Source: Candidatus Kapaibacterium sp. (GTDB lineage Bacteria; Bacteroidota; Ignavibacteria; Kapaibacteriales; UBA4661). From it: a stretch of DNA of 64,000 nucleotides. This document shows positions 53,789-61,778 of the stretch, one piece after another; positions within the stretch are counted from its first letter, which is position 1, and each line of letters begins with the position of its first letter. The position numbers were made by a program, and so were the translations under genes. The notes under the pieces were generated by a model. The model saw only the letters and a program-made list of their open reading frames with translations. It did no database searches and was not told where the DNA came from. The stretch lies in assembly GCA_025455065.1 (NCBI GenBank), contig JALONG010000021.1, positions 91,662 to 155,661 on the forward strand, read 5' to 3'.

Positions 53789-56230
53789 ATGAAAACGCTC
53801 TCCCCAAGCCGCAGTATGACATGGTTCAAAGGCAGCATCCGAAATAAAATTTTGGGTATGGCGCTACTTTTGCTGCTTCTGAGCGGCATTGTTGTCGCAT
53901 TTATGCGTTTAGAAATTCGTGCCTACGCAAAACGAGATTCCATGCGCCAAATGAGCGTCGCCTTGCTGAGTGCACACCGTTTTGAACGGGACTTCATCAC
54001 CACCCGCGACAGCGCTTACATTCAACGTTTCCGGCAATCCTTAGAGCGCTTTGACGAGCATCTCAGCGAACATCTCGAAACCGACGAACAGGCAGAAACG
54101 CTTGCCCGACAAGCAAAAGGTTATACGATTTCGTTTCAAAACCTCGCCGTTGCTTTGAAACAGCGTGGGCTGAGTGAAAAATCCGGCACCGAAGGAGCCT
54201 TCCGCGCAAGTGTTCATGCGATTGAGGGACTTATCACTAAAGCGAATCAAATGCAACTTTTGAACACGATGCTTCAAGTGCGGCGGAATGAAAAAGATTT
54301 TTTGCTGCGCAGACAGGAAAAATACATTGTTTCGGTGCAAGAACTTATCACCACACTCCGGGAACAAACCCGCACGGCAAGCATTGATGGGGCAAGCAAA
54401 GAAACTATTGACACACTTGCCGGAGAATACAGCAGCAAATTTATTGCGCTGGTAACGCTTTTGAAGCGAGTAGATATGCTGGATGCGCGGCTCAATAATG
54501 AGTTTTCCGCAATGAATGTGTTGCTGGACGAACTCGTCGCTGCGCAAGAACGCACGGCACTTGCGTACAGGTCGGCATCATTACTGGTGTTGCTGGTGTC
54601 ATTCGTGCTGTGTTTGGTATTGGCATGGCGAATTTCCCGCAGTATCGCGCAGCCGATTGTTCGGCTCAACACAGCCGCTCGGCGCGTGGCTTCGGGCGAT
54701 TTTGAAACGGTTCTCGCTGTTCGCACACACGATGAAATCCGCGATTTGGCAGATAGTTTCAACAGCATGGTGCAAAATCTTCGCACAAGCCGCGACGAAC
54801 TTCATGCCGAAAAGCAAGGCGTGGAGCGCAAAGTACAGGAAGCAACCGCTACCATCGAAGCAGAGCGCACCCATCTTGTGCAGCACGTCGAAACGCTCTT
54901 GGAAGGCATTGAACGCTTTGCCGAAGGTGATTTAACTATGCGCTTTGCCGAACACAGCACCCTTGCTGACAATAATGCTATGGCAGACCTGTATCGCGGA
55001 TTTAACCATGCACTGGAAAACGTCCGTCACTTGCTCTTATCAACCCACGAAGCTGTTGTGGAAGCGGCTCAGGCAGGTGTTATCATTTCCGAAAAAGCGG
55101 AACATTTTGCACAAGGCGCACAAATGCAAAGCCAGCAAGCCACTGTCGCCGCACAGTCGGTGGAGGAAATGGTACGCACCATCAATCACACGCTTGATTT
55201 TATCAACCTTGCAGCGCTGAATTCCACACACGCCGGAGACAATGCCCGCAAAGGCGTAGAAACGGTCGAACACACGGCAAACGGCATCAATGCTATTGTT
55301 ACAGCCACTCAGCAAATGGAACGGCAAATAGTCCGTTTGACCGAACGCATTGGGAAAATTGATGAAATCGCCGGAACAATCCGCGAAATTGCGGATTTGA
55401 CGAATCTTCTTTCGCTCAACGCCTCAATTGAAGCGGCACGCGCAGGCGAGCATGGACGCGGCTTTGCAGTTGTTGCCGGAGAAGTGAAAAAACTCGCTGA
55501 CCGCACAAGTGAGGCGACAAAAGAAATTACGCAGACCATCAACGGGATTCACGAAGAAGCAAAAGGCGCAAACAACGTGATGACAGAAGCGCGGAGGAGC
55601 GTTTCGCAGGGAATCGAACTCACGCAAAGCATTACCTATATGTTCGAGGAAATTTTGAACGACGCTTTGCAAGTTTCCAATGCTATGAGCGATATTCAGG
55701 CGCAAAGCCGCTCACAGCGCACGATGAGTGAACAGGTGAATGCCAATGTGCAGAACATCACCACCGTTGCGGCAGACACGGAAATCAGCATTAAGCATTT
55801 GGCGGAAATAGCGCTTGAACTCAAGGCTTCAATGGCGGCGGTATATGAAAGTTTGCAGCATTTTACCTTGTCAGCAGCAGACGTTGCCGACCACCGAACA
55901 CGCTTTGACGGGGACGTGCAGCACATTGCAGAAAAGATTTTTGAACCCTTCAGACCCAATACATCACCAAATGATAACGCCGAATGGTCTTTAGGCATCG
56001 CTCCTGACCGTGCGTTTGAGTATAGGAGCGAGTTGCAGTCGGAACGCAAGGAAACACGGCACTTGCGTCAGCAATCTTCCGCAGGACGCAAACCGGAATT
56101 GCGGCGTATCGAAACAAGGATTGAATCTCGCTTAGAACTCAAACGGTCAGAATCGAAGCGCCTTACAGCGCAAAATGTGCTTCAGCACATTGCTTTGGCA
56201 AATGTCAAAACTGCCGAAAGCGTGTTATAG
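53789..56230 (+). CDS. Methyl-accepting chemotaxis protein with HBM sensor
   Basis: An 813-aa chemoreceptor. ATG at 53789; TTG at 53765 opens the same frame. Transmembrane helix 1 about 21-39, a helical bimodular (HBM) ligand-binding domain (50-265; the paired RFERDFITTRDSAYIQRF and NEKDFLLRRQEKYI helices are typical), transmembrane helix 2 about 268-290, HAMP (290-345), a second HAMP-like module (about 370-420; RFAEGDLTMRF, ADLYRGFNHALE) and the signalling domain with tip EIADLTNLLSLNASIEAARA. The last 110 residues are a basic tail (RKPELRRIETRIESRLELK) of unknown role. It shares the twin-HAMP plan with the receptor at 31076 but has an unrelated sensor. HBM receptors often sense TCA-cycle acids. 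Confidence 0.92.
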   Translation: MKTLSPSRSMTWFKGSIRNKILGMALLLLLLSGIVVAFMRLEIRAYAKRDSMRQMSVALLSAHRFERDFITTRDSAYIQRFRQSLERFDEHLSEHLETDEQAETLARQAKGYTISFQNLAVALKQRGLSEKSGTEGAFRASVHAIEGLITKANQMQLLNTMLQVRRNEKDFLLRRQEKYIVSVQELITTLREQTRTASIDGASKETIDTLAGEYSSKFIALVTLLKRVDMLDARLNNEFSAMNVLLDELVAAQERTALAYRSASLLVLLVSFVLCLVLAWRISRSIAQPIVRLNTAARRVASGDFETVLAVRTHDEIRDLADSFNSMVQNLRTSRDELHAEKQGVERKVQEATATIEAERTHLVQHVETLLEGIERFAEGDLTMRFAEHSTLADNNAMADLYRGFNHALENVRHLLLSTHEAVVEAAQAGVIISEKAEHFAQGAQMQSQQATVAAQSVEEMVRTINHTLDFINLAALNSTHAGDNARKGVETVEHTANGINAIVTATQQMERQIVRLTERIGKIDEIAGTIREIADLTNLLSLNASIEAARAGEHGRGFAVVAGEVKKLADRTSEATKEITQTINGIHEEAKGANNVMTEARRSVSQGIELTQSITYMFEEILNDALQVSNAMSDIQAQSRSQRTMSEQVNANVQNITTVAADTEISIKHLAEIALELKASMAAVYESLQHFTLSAADVADHRTRFDGDVQHIAEKIFEPFRPNTSPNDNAEWSLGIAPDRAFEYRSELQSERKETRHLRQQSSAGRKPELRRIETRIESRLELKRSESKRLTAQNVLQHIALANVKTAESVL

Positions 56231-56283
56231 AACATACTCACGAAGTCTCCATTTACCTCGTTTTTAAGGGGAACACACACAGG

Positions 56284-56321
56284 AAGCCTGCTCTGAACCT
56301 CGTTCATGGTGGGCTTTTTTT
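56284..56321 (+). terminator. Terminator of the HBM chemoreceptor gene
   Basis: A stem of two parts (AAGCC/GGCTT outer, TGAAC/GTTCA inner) between 56284 and 56315 runs into seven T residues. It sits 54 bases past the stop and reaches into the last codons of the convergent ispD gene. Confidence 0.6.
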
Positions 56322-57051
56322 ATGCTGTGGCAACCGAGCGCAATAACCACTCCGCCCAGCGAAAATCTAACGGCGTGGTGATTTTGATATTTTCTTCCAA
56401 ACCCGGCACAACAGCGACCGAAAAACCTGCAAATTCGACCACGCTGGCATCATCTGTGCCTAAAAAGCCCGATTCATGCGCTTTGTGGTATGCCGCAAGC
56501 AAAAGTTCGCGGCGAAAGCCCTGCGGCGTTTGAATTGCCCGTAATCGTGAGCGTTCATGCGTGGTTTGGACGGTAACACCGCCTTCGGCTTCTACGCGAC
56601 ACTCTTTTATCGTTTCTTTGGGAACAAGTCCGGGAACTGCCGCGCCGTGTATTGCTGCGGCTTCTACGATAGTTGCAATAAACTCAGGGGTAATCATCGG
56701 ACGCACGGCATCATGCACTAGCACAATGTCGGAAGCAGCACAAACAGACGTTTTGAGGGCATTCAGAATAGAATCTTGTCGCTCTTTTCCGCCTTCGACA
56801 ACGGCAACAATTTTTTGCAAGTGAAACTGCTCTTTGAGCGCGGTAATGTGGTCGTGAAAATCGGGAGAAGCAGCGATAACAACGGCATCAATGGCGGGTG
56901 TCTGCTCAAAAATTTGGAGTGTGCGCACAATAATCGGCACATCCAGAAGCGGCACAAATTGCTTTGGCAGTGCAGCCCCAAAGCGCGTTCCCGTGCCGGC
57001 TGCGGGGAGAATGACCGTCGTGCGGACTGAGTTTGTGCGAAGTGCGGACAT
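56320..57051 (-). CDS. ispD: 2-C-methyl-D-erythritol 4-phosphate cytidylyltransferase
   Basis: Third step of the MEP isoprenoid pathway: CTP plus MEP gives CDP-ME. 243 aa with the CTP-binding loop LPAAGTGTRFGAALPKQF near the N-terminus, VEGGKERQDSILNAL, VHDAVRPMITP and the IQTPQGFR and TDDASVVE motifs. All are family hallmarks. ATG at 57051, six bases after the nusB stop, so it is the last gene of the ppk1-pth-nusB-ispD operon. Confidence 0.96.
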   Translation of the reverse strand: MSALRTNSVRTTVILPAAGTGTRFGAALPKQFVPLLDVPIIVRTLQIFEQTPAIDAVVIAASPDFHDHITALKEQFHLQKIVAVVEGGKERQDSILNALKTSVCAASDIVLVHDAVRPMITPEFIATIVEAAAIHGAAVPGLVPKETIKECRVEAEGGVTVQTTHERSRLRAIQTPQGFRRELLLAAYHKAHESGFLGTDDASVVEFAGFSVAVVPGLEENIKITTPLDFRWAEWLLRSVATA

Positions 57052-57057
57052 ATCCGA

Positions 57058-57690
57058 TTATTCCTCGCTTGAACGGGACTGTTTGCTCAAATTTACATCC
57101 ATCAAACCACGACCGCTTTTCAGCACTTTTCCTTGCGCGGTAAGTTCTTCCAACGCCGAATCCAGCACACCATTGACAAACATACTACTTTTTTCAGTGG
57201 AGTATTTTTTCACTATCTCAATCGCCTCGTTAATACTGACTTTGGCAGGAATTTCGGCAAACGTCATCAGTTCGGTAATAGCAATTTTCAGCACAACGCG
57301 GTCAATATGCGCCAAACGCCCAACTTCCCAATTTTGGGAAAATTTTTCAATCAATCCCAGCGTGTATTCCGCGTGAAATTCGGTGCGTTCCAGCAAATCC
57401 AGCGCAAAGCGCTTGGTTTCGTCATCCCAATCAATGAAAAAATCCGCTTCCAAAAATTCGCGCTCCTCTTCGGTTAAAAGACGGTTCGGCGCGTCGGCTT
57501 CGTCAATGCGGTATTCGTAGTTGAAAACGTGCGGAAAATTCTCGCGCCAATGCACTTCCGAAACTTCCTGTGCAGCCAAAAGTTGCATGACTTTTTCCCG
57601 TGCAATGCGGCGTGTGCCTTTGATAACAGGGGCGGTAATGGGCGCGGAAGCGTTAGTGCGAGGTGCGCCGGAGGGGTTGCTTTGGGGCAT
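57058..57690 (-). CDS. nusB: Transcription antitermination protein NusB
   Basis: A 210-aa NusB, longer than the usual 140-150 because of an N-terminal Pro/Ser/Thr-rich extension (1-25) and an acidic insertion around 60-90 (NRLLTEEEREFLEADFF). Family motifs: RRIAREKVMQLLAAQE near the N-terminus, then AHIDRVVLKIAITELMTF, PAKVSINEAIEIVKKYS and SSMFVNGVLDS. It binds boxA RNA with NusE (S10) during rRNA antitermination. Start at ATG 57690; a TTG upstream is weaker. Six bases before ispD. Confidence 0.93.
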   Translation of the reverse strand: MPQSNPSGAPRTNASAPITAPVIKGTRRIAREKVMQLLAAQEVSEVHWRENFPHVFNYEYRIDEADAPNRLLTEEEREFLEADFFIDWDDETKRFALDLLERTEFHAEYTLGLIEKFSQNWEVGRLAHIDRVVLKIAITELMTFAEIPAKVSINEAIEIVKKYSTEKSSMFVNGVLDSALEELTAQGKVLKSGRGLMDVNLSKQSRSSEE

Positions 57691-57792
57691 AAAATGGTTA
57701 CTTTCTCGGGAAAACGGTCTTTCGTACTGCCTCAAGGAATGATGCAAGAGTGCGCAAATTTAGAAGGAAAGCACCAGAAAACAAAATAGGAT

Positions 57793-58395
57793 TTATGCTT
57801 GCGATTGTTTCTGCACATTCACTGCCTGCATCGCCCGTGCAGCGCCAAGTTCTATGAGGGTTTCAATGGCAAGGACGGATTGTTCAATCATAGCATCTCG
57901 CGCCGCGATCTCATCGTCTGCAAAGGGCTTCAACACGTAATCTACAAGTTCTCCAGGACCAAATTTTTTATCAATCCCACAGCGCAAACGGAAAAACGAT
58001 GGAGTGCGCAATTCCTCAATCATCGAAGCCGTGCCGTTGTGTCCGCCGTCAGAACCGGAATTTTTCAGATGAATACGCCCCACCGGAAAGTTATACTCAT
58101 CCACCACAGCAACCATGCGCCCCACAGGGATTTTGAACACGCGCCCCGCCTCTACTGCCGCTTTTCCGGAAAGATTCATGTAGGTTGTGGGCAGTATCAC
58201 CAAGACATCAGCATCTCGAAAAGCGCACCGCGCCTCGTGCCAAGCGCCTTTTCCGGCACTAAAGGGCATTTCGCGGGATGCGGTTTTGACGGTGTGTTTG
58301 CGGGCAAATGCCTCTGCGACCATCCAGCCGATATTGTGCCGCGTTGCGGCGTAGCGTTCCCCGGGATTTCCCAGACCGATTATCATCCAATCCAT
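57793..58395 (-). CDS. pth: Peptidyl-tRNA hydrolase
   Basis: Releases tRNA from peptidyl-tRNA that drops off ribosomes. 200 aa with the family opening MIIGLGNPGERYAATRHNIG, catalytic H20, N10, the TYMNLSGKAA loop, VVDEYNFPVGRIHLKNSGS and the GGHNG motif. ATG at 58395 overlaps the ppk1 stop by one base (TAATG), indicating translational coupling. A 102-base gap before nusB follows. Confidence 0.96.
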   Translation of the reverse strand: MDWMIIGLGNPGERYAATRHNIGWMVAEAFARKHTVKTASREMPFSAGKGAWHEARCAFRDADVLVILPTTYMNLSGKAAVEAGRVFKIPVGRMVAVVDEYNFPVGRIHLKNSGSDGGHNGTASMIEELRTPSFFRLRCGIDKKFGPGELVDYVLKPFADDEIAARDAMIEQSVLAIETLIELGAARAMQAVNVQKQSQA

Positions 58396-60710
58396 TATGC
58401 TGACTGCTCCTTGCGTTGAGATTTTACGCCGTTTCCGGCACTTGTTTTTGCGACCTTTGTTTCAATTTCTTGCTCGCCATTGGTATGATGAACACCATGC
58501 GCATGGCTTGCGTGCTGCTCTTCAGCAAAAAGTGTCGGCGAAAACAGCAGCACTTGTACATCATCCAAACTCGCGCCACCTGTGGCTGCGCCCTTCGATT
58601 GCAAGCGGAGTTCATTCACAAAATGCTGTTGCGATGAAAAGAGCAGTTTGTCTTTCGCTTTGCTGCGCGTAGCAATTTTTTCATACCGCCCGTCGGGCAA
58701 GAGAACACGCGCTTTGACGGTATCGCCCCAATAGACATTCAGGAAATGCTTGATTTGCGTTTTTGCGCTCGGCTCCGGCACAGGAAACATTACCTCGACG
58801 CGGCGGTAGAGATTACGCGGCATCCAATCGGCACTGGAAAGGTAGATTTCCTCGTCGCCGCCGTTTTTGAAGTACATAATGCGGCTGTGTTCCAAAAATC
58901 GCCCAACAATGCTCCGCACTTCGATATTGTCACTCACACCCGACACACCCGGACGCAAGCAGCAAACGCCCCGCACGAGCAGTTTAATTTTCACGCCTTT
59001 TTGCGAAGCACGGTACAGCGCCCGGATGATTTTATCGTCCACTAGCGCATTCAATTTTGCGACGATTTCACCCGGATTTTCCGGCGTATGCGATTCGGTT
59101 TCGCGGCGAATCAGCATCAAAAGAGCGTCGGAAAGTGTTATCGGCGCAACGGCAAACTGCCGCCACGTCTTGCATTGCGAGTATCCCGTGAGATAATTAA
59201 AAAGATTGATTGCATCCGAACCAAAATCTTCTCGCGCCGTAAAATAGCCGATGTCTGTATAAATCCGCGCCGTTACTTGGTTGTAGTTGCCTGTCGAAAG
59301 GTGAACGTAAGTGCGAATTTTGTCCTCATCTTTGCGCACGACCATCATCATTTTCGCGTGTGTTTTTAAGCCCATAATGCCATACACCACGTGAACACCT
59401 GCTTTTTCCAACTCTCGCGCCCATTGGATGTTATTTTCCTCGTCAAACCGCGCTTTGAGTTCGACAAACGCCGTTACTTGTTTCCCATTTTGTGCAGCTT
59501 TGATAAGTGCGTCCACCACAGGCGATTTGCGCCCTGCACGGTAGAGCGTTACTTTAATCGCCAACACAGCAGGGTCAGTGGCGGCGGCAAGGGCGAATTT
59601 CACAACGTGATTGGTGAAGGAATCAAAAGGATGATGCACGACAATATCCTGTTGCCGAATAGCATTAAAGAGCGCCGCAGGATTCGTCGCTTCAGCATTA
59701 AAGCGGGGCAGAATGCGACTGCTGAAGGACGGATACCGCAGTTGCCGCACATCTAAACTCGTCAAGCCCATAAAGTCCGAGATATTACGCGGTCCGTTCA
59801 CAGCATACACATCGTCGTCGCTCAAATCCAACAGCGTCATCAGGAGTTCGCGCAAATGTTCCGGTGTGCGCTCGTCGAGTTCCAAACGCACCGCAGCGCC
59901 CCAACGCCGCTTGCGAACTTGCTCCTCCATTTCGGTCAGCAAGTCGCCCGCTTCGTCTTCGGCAATTTCAATATCGGCATCGCGGGAAACACGGAAATTA
60001 AACGATTCCACCACCTGCAAACCCGGAAACAGCGCTTCGGAGTGCGCTTGGATGACTTCTTCCATCAGCACAAAATGGTAGCCCTGCTTGCGTTGAAGCG
60101 GCACAAAGCGCGAGAGAACTTGAGGCAGTTGCAGCACAGCAGCACGGCGTTCATCGGGTTCGTCGGCACTTTGAATCGTAAAAAGAATGTTCAAACTCCT
60201 GTTCAGCACTTGCGGGAAGGGGTGTCCCGAATCAATCGCAAGCGGTGTCAGAAGCGGAAAAACGGTCTGGTAATAATACTCTTCCAAATGCGCACGGTCA
60301 CGGGAATTGAGTTTGTCGTAAGGATGAATCACAATTCCGGCATCGGCAAGTTGGGGCAAAAGTTCACGCAAAAGCGTGGATTGCTTGGCAATAAGCGGAA
60401 CGAGGCGCTCCCGAATAAGGCGTAACTGCTCGCTTGCCGACATTTCATCCACTGCCAAATTCACCACTCCCGCGTCCAACTGTTCTTTCAACCCCGCAAC
60501 GCGAATCATAAAAAATTCATCCAAGTTTGAACTGAAAATAGCGAGGAATTTGAGACGCTCCAACAGAGGATTGGTCGTGTCTTCCGCCTCTTCCAGCACG
60601 CGCTGGTTAAAGGCAATCCAACTCAGTTCGCGGTTGATATAATACGACGCTTCGCTTAAATCAACACGCTTGGATTCGGAACGCTCGGTTTTATCGGCTC
60701 TTGTGGGCAT
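58395..60710 (-). CDS. ppk1: Polyphosphate kinase 1
   Basis: Reversibly polymerises the gamma phosphate of ATP into polyphosphate at the inner membrane. 771 aa starting at ATG 60710; TTG three codons upstream is not needed. N domain opening YINRELSWIAFNQRVLEEA, NLDEFFMIRVAGLK, the HPFPQVLNRSLN region, then KVTLYRAGRKSPVVDALI, the phospho-His motif GLKTHAKMMMV and STGNYNQVTA, and the second catalytic half with SSADWMPRNLYRRVEVMFPV. The last 60 residues form an unusual His-rich then basic tail (EEQHASHAHGVHHTNG). First gene of the operon leading to pth, nusB and ispD. Confidence 0.96.
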   Translation of the reverse strand: MPTRADKTERSESKRVDLSEASYYINRELSWIAFNQRVLEEAEDTTNPLLERLKFLAIFSSNLDEFFMIRVAGLKEQLDAGVVNLAVDEMSASEQLRLIRERLVPLIAKQSTLLRELLPQLADAGIVIHPYDKLNSRDRAHLEEYYYQTVFPLLTPLAIDSGHPFPQVLNRSLNILFTIQSADEPDERRAAVLQLPQVLSRFVPLQRKQGYHFVLMEEVIQAHSEALFPGLQVVESFNFRVSRDADIEIAEDEAGDLLTEMEEQVRKRRWGAAVRLELDERTPEHLRELLMTLLDLSDDDVYAVNGPRNISDFMGLTSLDVRQLRYPSFSSRILPRFNAEATNPAALFNAIRQQDIVVHHPFDSFTNHVVKFALAAATDPAVLAIKVTLYRAGRKSPVVDALIKAAQNGKQVTAFVELKARFDEENNIQWARELEKAGVHVVYGIMGLKTHAKMMMVVRKDEDKIRTYVHLSTGNYNQVTARIYTDIGYFTAREDFGSDAINLFNYLTGYSQCKTWRQFAVAPITLSDALLMLIRRETESHTPENPGEIVAKLNALVDDKIIRALYRASQKGVKIKLLVRGVCCLRPGVSGVSDNIEVRSIVGRFLEHSRIMYFKNGGDEEIYLSSADWMPRNLYRRVEVMFPVPEPSAKTQIKHFLNVYWGDTVKARVLLPDGRYEKIATRSKAKDKLLFSSQQHFVNELRLQSKGAATGGASLDDVQVLLFSPTLFAEEQHASHAHGVHHTNGEQEIETKVAKTSAGNGVKSQRKEQSA

Positions 60711-60833
60711 AATGCGCAAGGATTGGAGTGAGAAAAGACAGGCAAGAATTGACGGGCGGAATGTACCGATATTTTGTGAGAATTGACAACGCAGAGACGG
60801 TAAAAATTTCGTAACATTTGTGCTAACGGGTAA

Positions 60834-60879
60834 CCCGTTCTACCGCCGCCACGACGACGCGGCGAAGCGGTAGGACGGG
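60834..60879. repeat. REP-like inverted repeat, family 2 (copy 2)
   Basis: CCCGTTCTACCGC at 60834-60846 with GCGGTAGGACGGG at 60867-60879, one mismatch, enclosing a G+C-rich centre (CGCCACGACGACGCGGCG). The left arm is identical to that at 34586-34598. It lies between tal and ppk1. Confidence 0.8.
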
Positions 60880-60902
60880 ATGACCTAAATTATCATCGGA
60901 AA

Positions 60903-61574
60903 TCAACCTTTCAACTTCGCAATATCTTCCTGCATCTTTTTGTAATCTGCCAAAAATGCCGCTAAACCCTTGTCAGTAAGCGGGTGTTGGAGCGATTGCA
61001 TAAGCGGTTTGTAAGGGCAGGTTGCAATGTCCGCACCTGCTTTTGCCGCTTCGACAATGTGCATCGGGTGGCGAATGGAAGCCGCTAAAATCAAGGATGA
61101 AAGCCCTTGCGTGTCCCAAATGTCGCGCACATCGCGTACCACTTCCATACCGTCCGCACCAACATCATCCAAACGCCCGACAAACACGCTCACGTAGGTC
61201 GCTCCGGCGTTGTTTGCGGCGAGTGCTTGCGTGGGACTGAAAATCAGCGTTACGTTGGTATCTACGTCTTGGTCGGAAAGTTTGCGCACCGCTTTTAAGC
61301 CTTCGGGAATCATCGGAATTTTGATGGTTGCTTCGGGAAACCATTTCAAAATTTCGTCTGCTTCGCGGAGCATACCATCGGCATCGGTCGAAATCACTTC
61401 CACCGACAAGTGTCCGCCGACTAAACTGTGAATTTCCAAAATGCGCTTGCGCACATCCACTTTCGGGTCTTCTTTTGCCAAAAGCGAGGGATTGGTCGTT
61501 ACGCCGCTAATGATACCAAGCGACGTAGCATGGCGAATTTCCTCAATGTTGGCGGAGTCTAAGTATAGTTCCAT
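60903..61574 (-). CDS. tal: Transaldolase, short (TalC-like) type
   Basis: Transfers a dihydroxyacetone unit between sugar phosphates in the pentose phosphate pathway. 223 aa from ATG at 61574, matching the TalC/FSA subfamily. Schiff-base lysine K85 in ATIKIPM, with D6 in LYLDSAN, TTNPSLLAKE at 26-35 and NVTLIFSPTQA. Residue 131 is Phe (SVFVGRLDD), as in true transaldolases; fructose-6-phosphate aldolases have Tyr there, so aldolase activity is less likely. The same motif in B. subtilis-type TalC supports the call. Confidence 0.93.
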   Translation of the reverse strand: MELYLDSANIEEIRHATSLGIISGVTTNPSLLAKEDPKVDVRKRILEIHSLVGGHLSVEVISTDADGMLREADEILKWFPEATIKIPMIPEGLKAVRKLSDQDVDTNVTLIFSPTQALAANNAGATYVSVFVGRLDDVGADGMEVVRDVRDIWDTQGLSSLILAASIRHPMHIVEAAKAGADIATCPYKPLMQSLQHPLTDKGLAAFLADYKKMQEDIAKLKG

Positions 61575-61660
61575 TGGTGTTTGTTGATATGTGTGAGAGT
61601 GAGAAAGATATTGTTGTGATTTATACAAGATATTAACTGAACACAAGCTAACAAGCCATT

Positions 61661-61740
61661 AGTGGCACAGGCATTTCTGCCTGTGCGAGATTTTGTGCGA
61701 TTTTACCGCAACACGCACAGACAAAAATGTCTGTGCCACT
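61661..61740. repeat. REP-like inverted repeat, family 1 (copy 2)
   Basis: AGTGGCACAGGCATTTCTGC and seven further bases (61661-61687) are mirrored by 61714-61740 with 24 of 27 matches and a 26-base centre. Each arm holds CACAG-N-CATT-N-TG-N-CTGTG as at 29763-29892. It occupies the 200-base gap between the S46 peptidase and tal genes. Confidence 0.85.
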
Positions 61741-61778
61741 AAAGATTCAGAAACGCATGGCTCTAAAACGCACAAAAC

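Noticed and set aside
60903..61574. Fructose-6-phosphate aldolase
   Set aside because: Residue 131 is Phe, as in transaldolases, not the Tyr of FSA enzymes.
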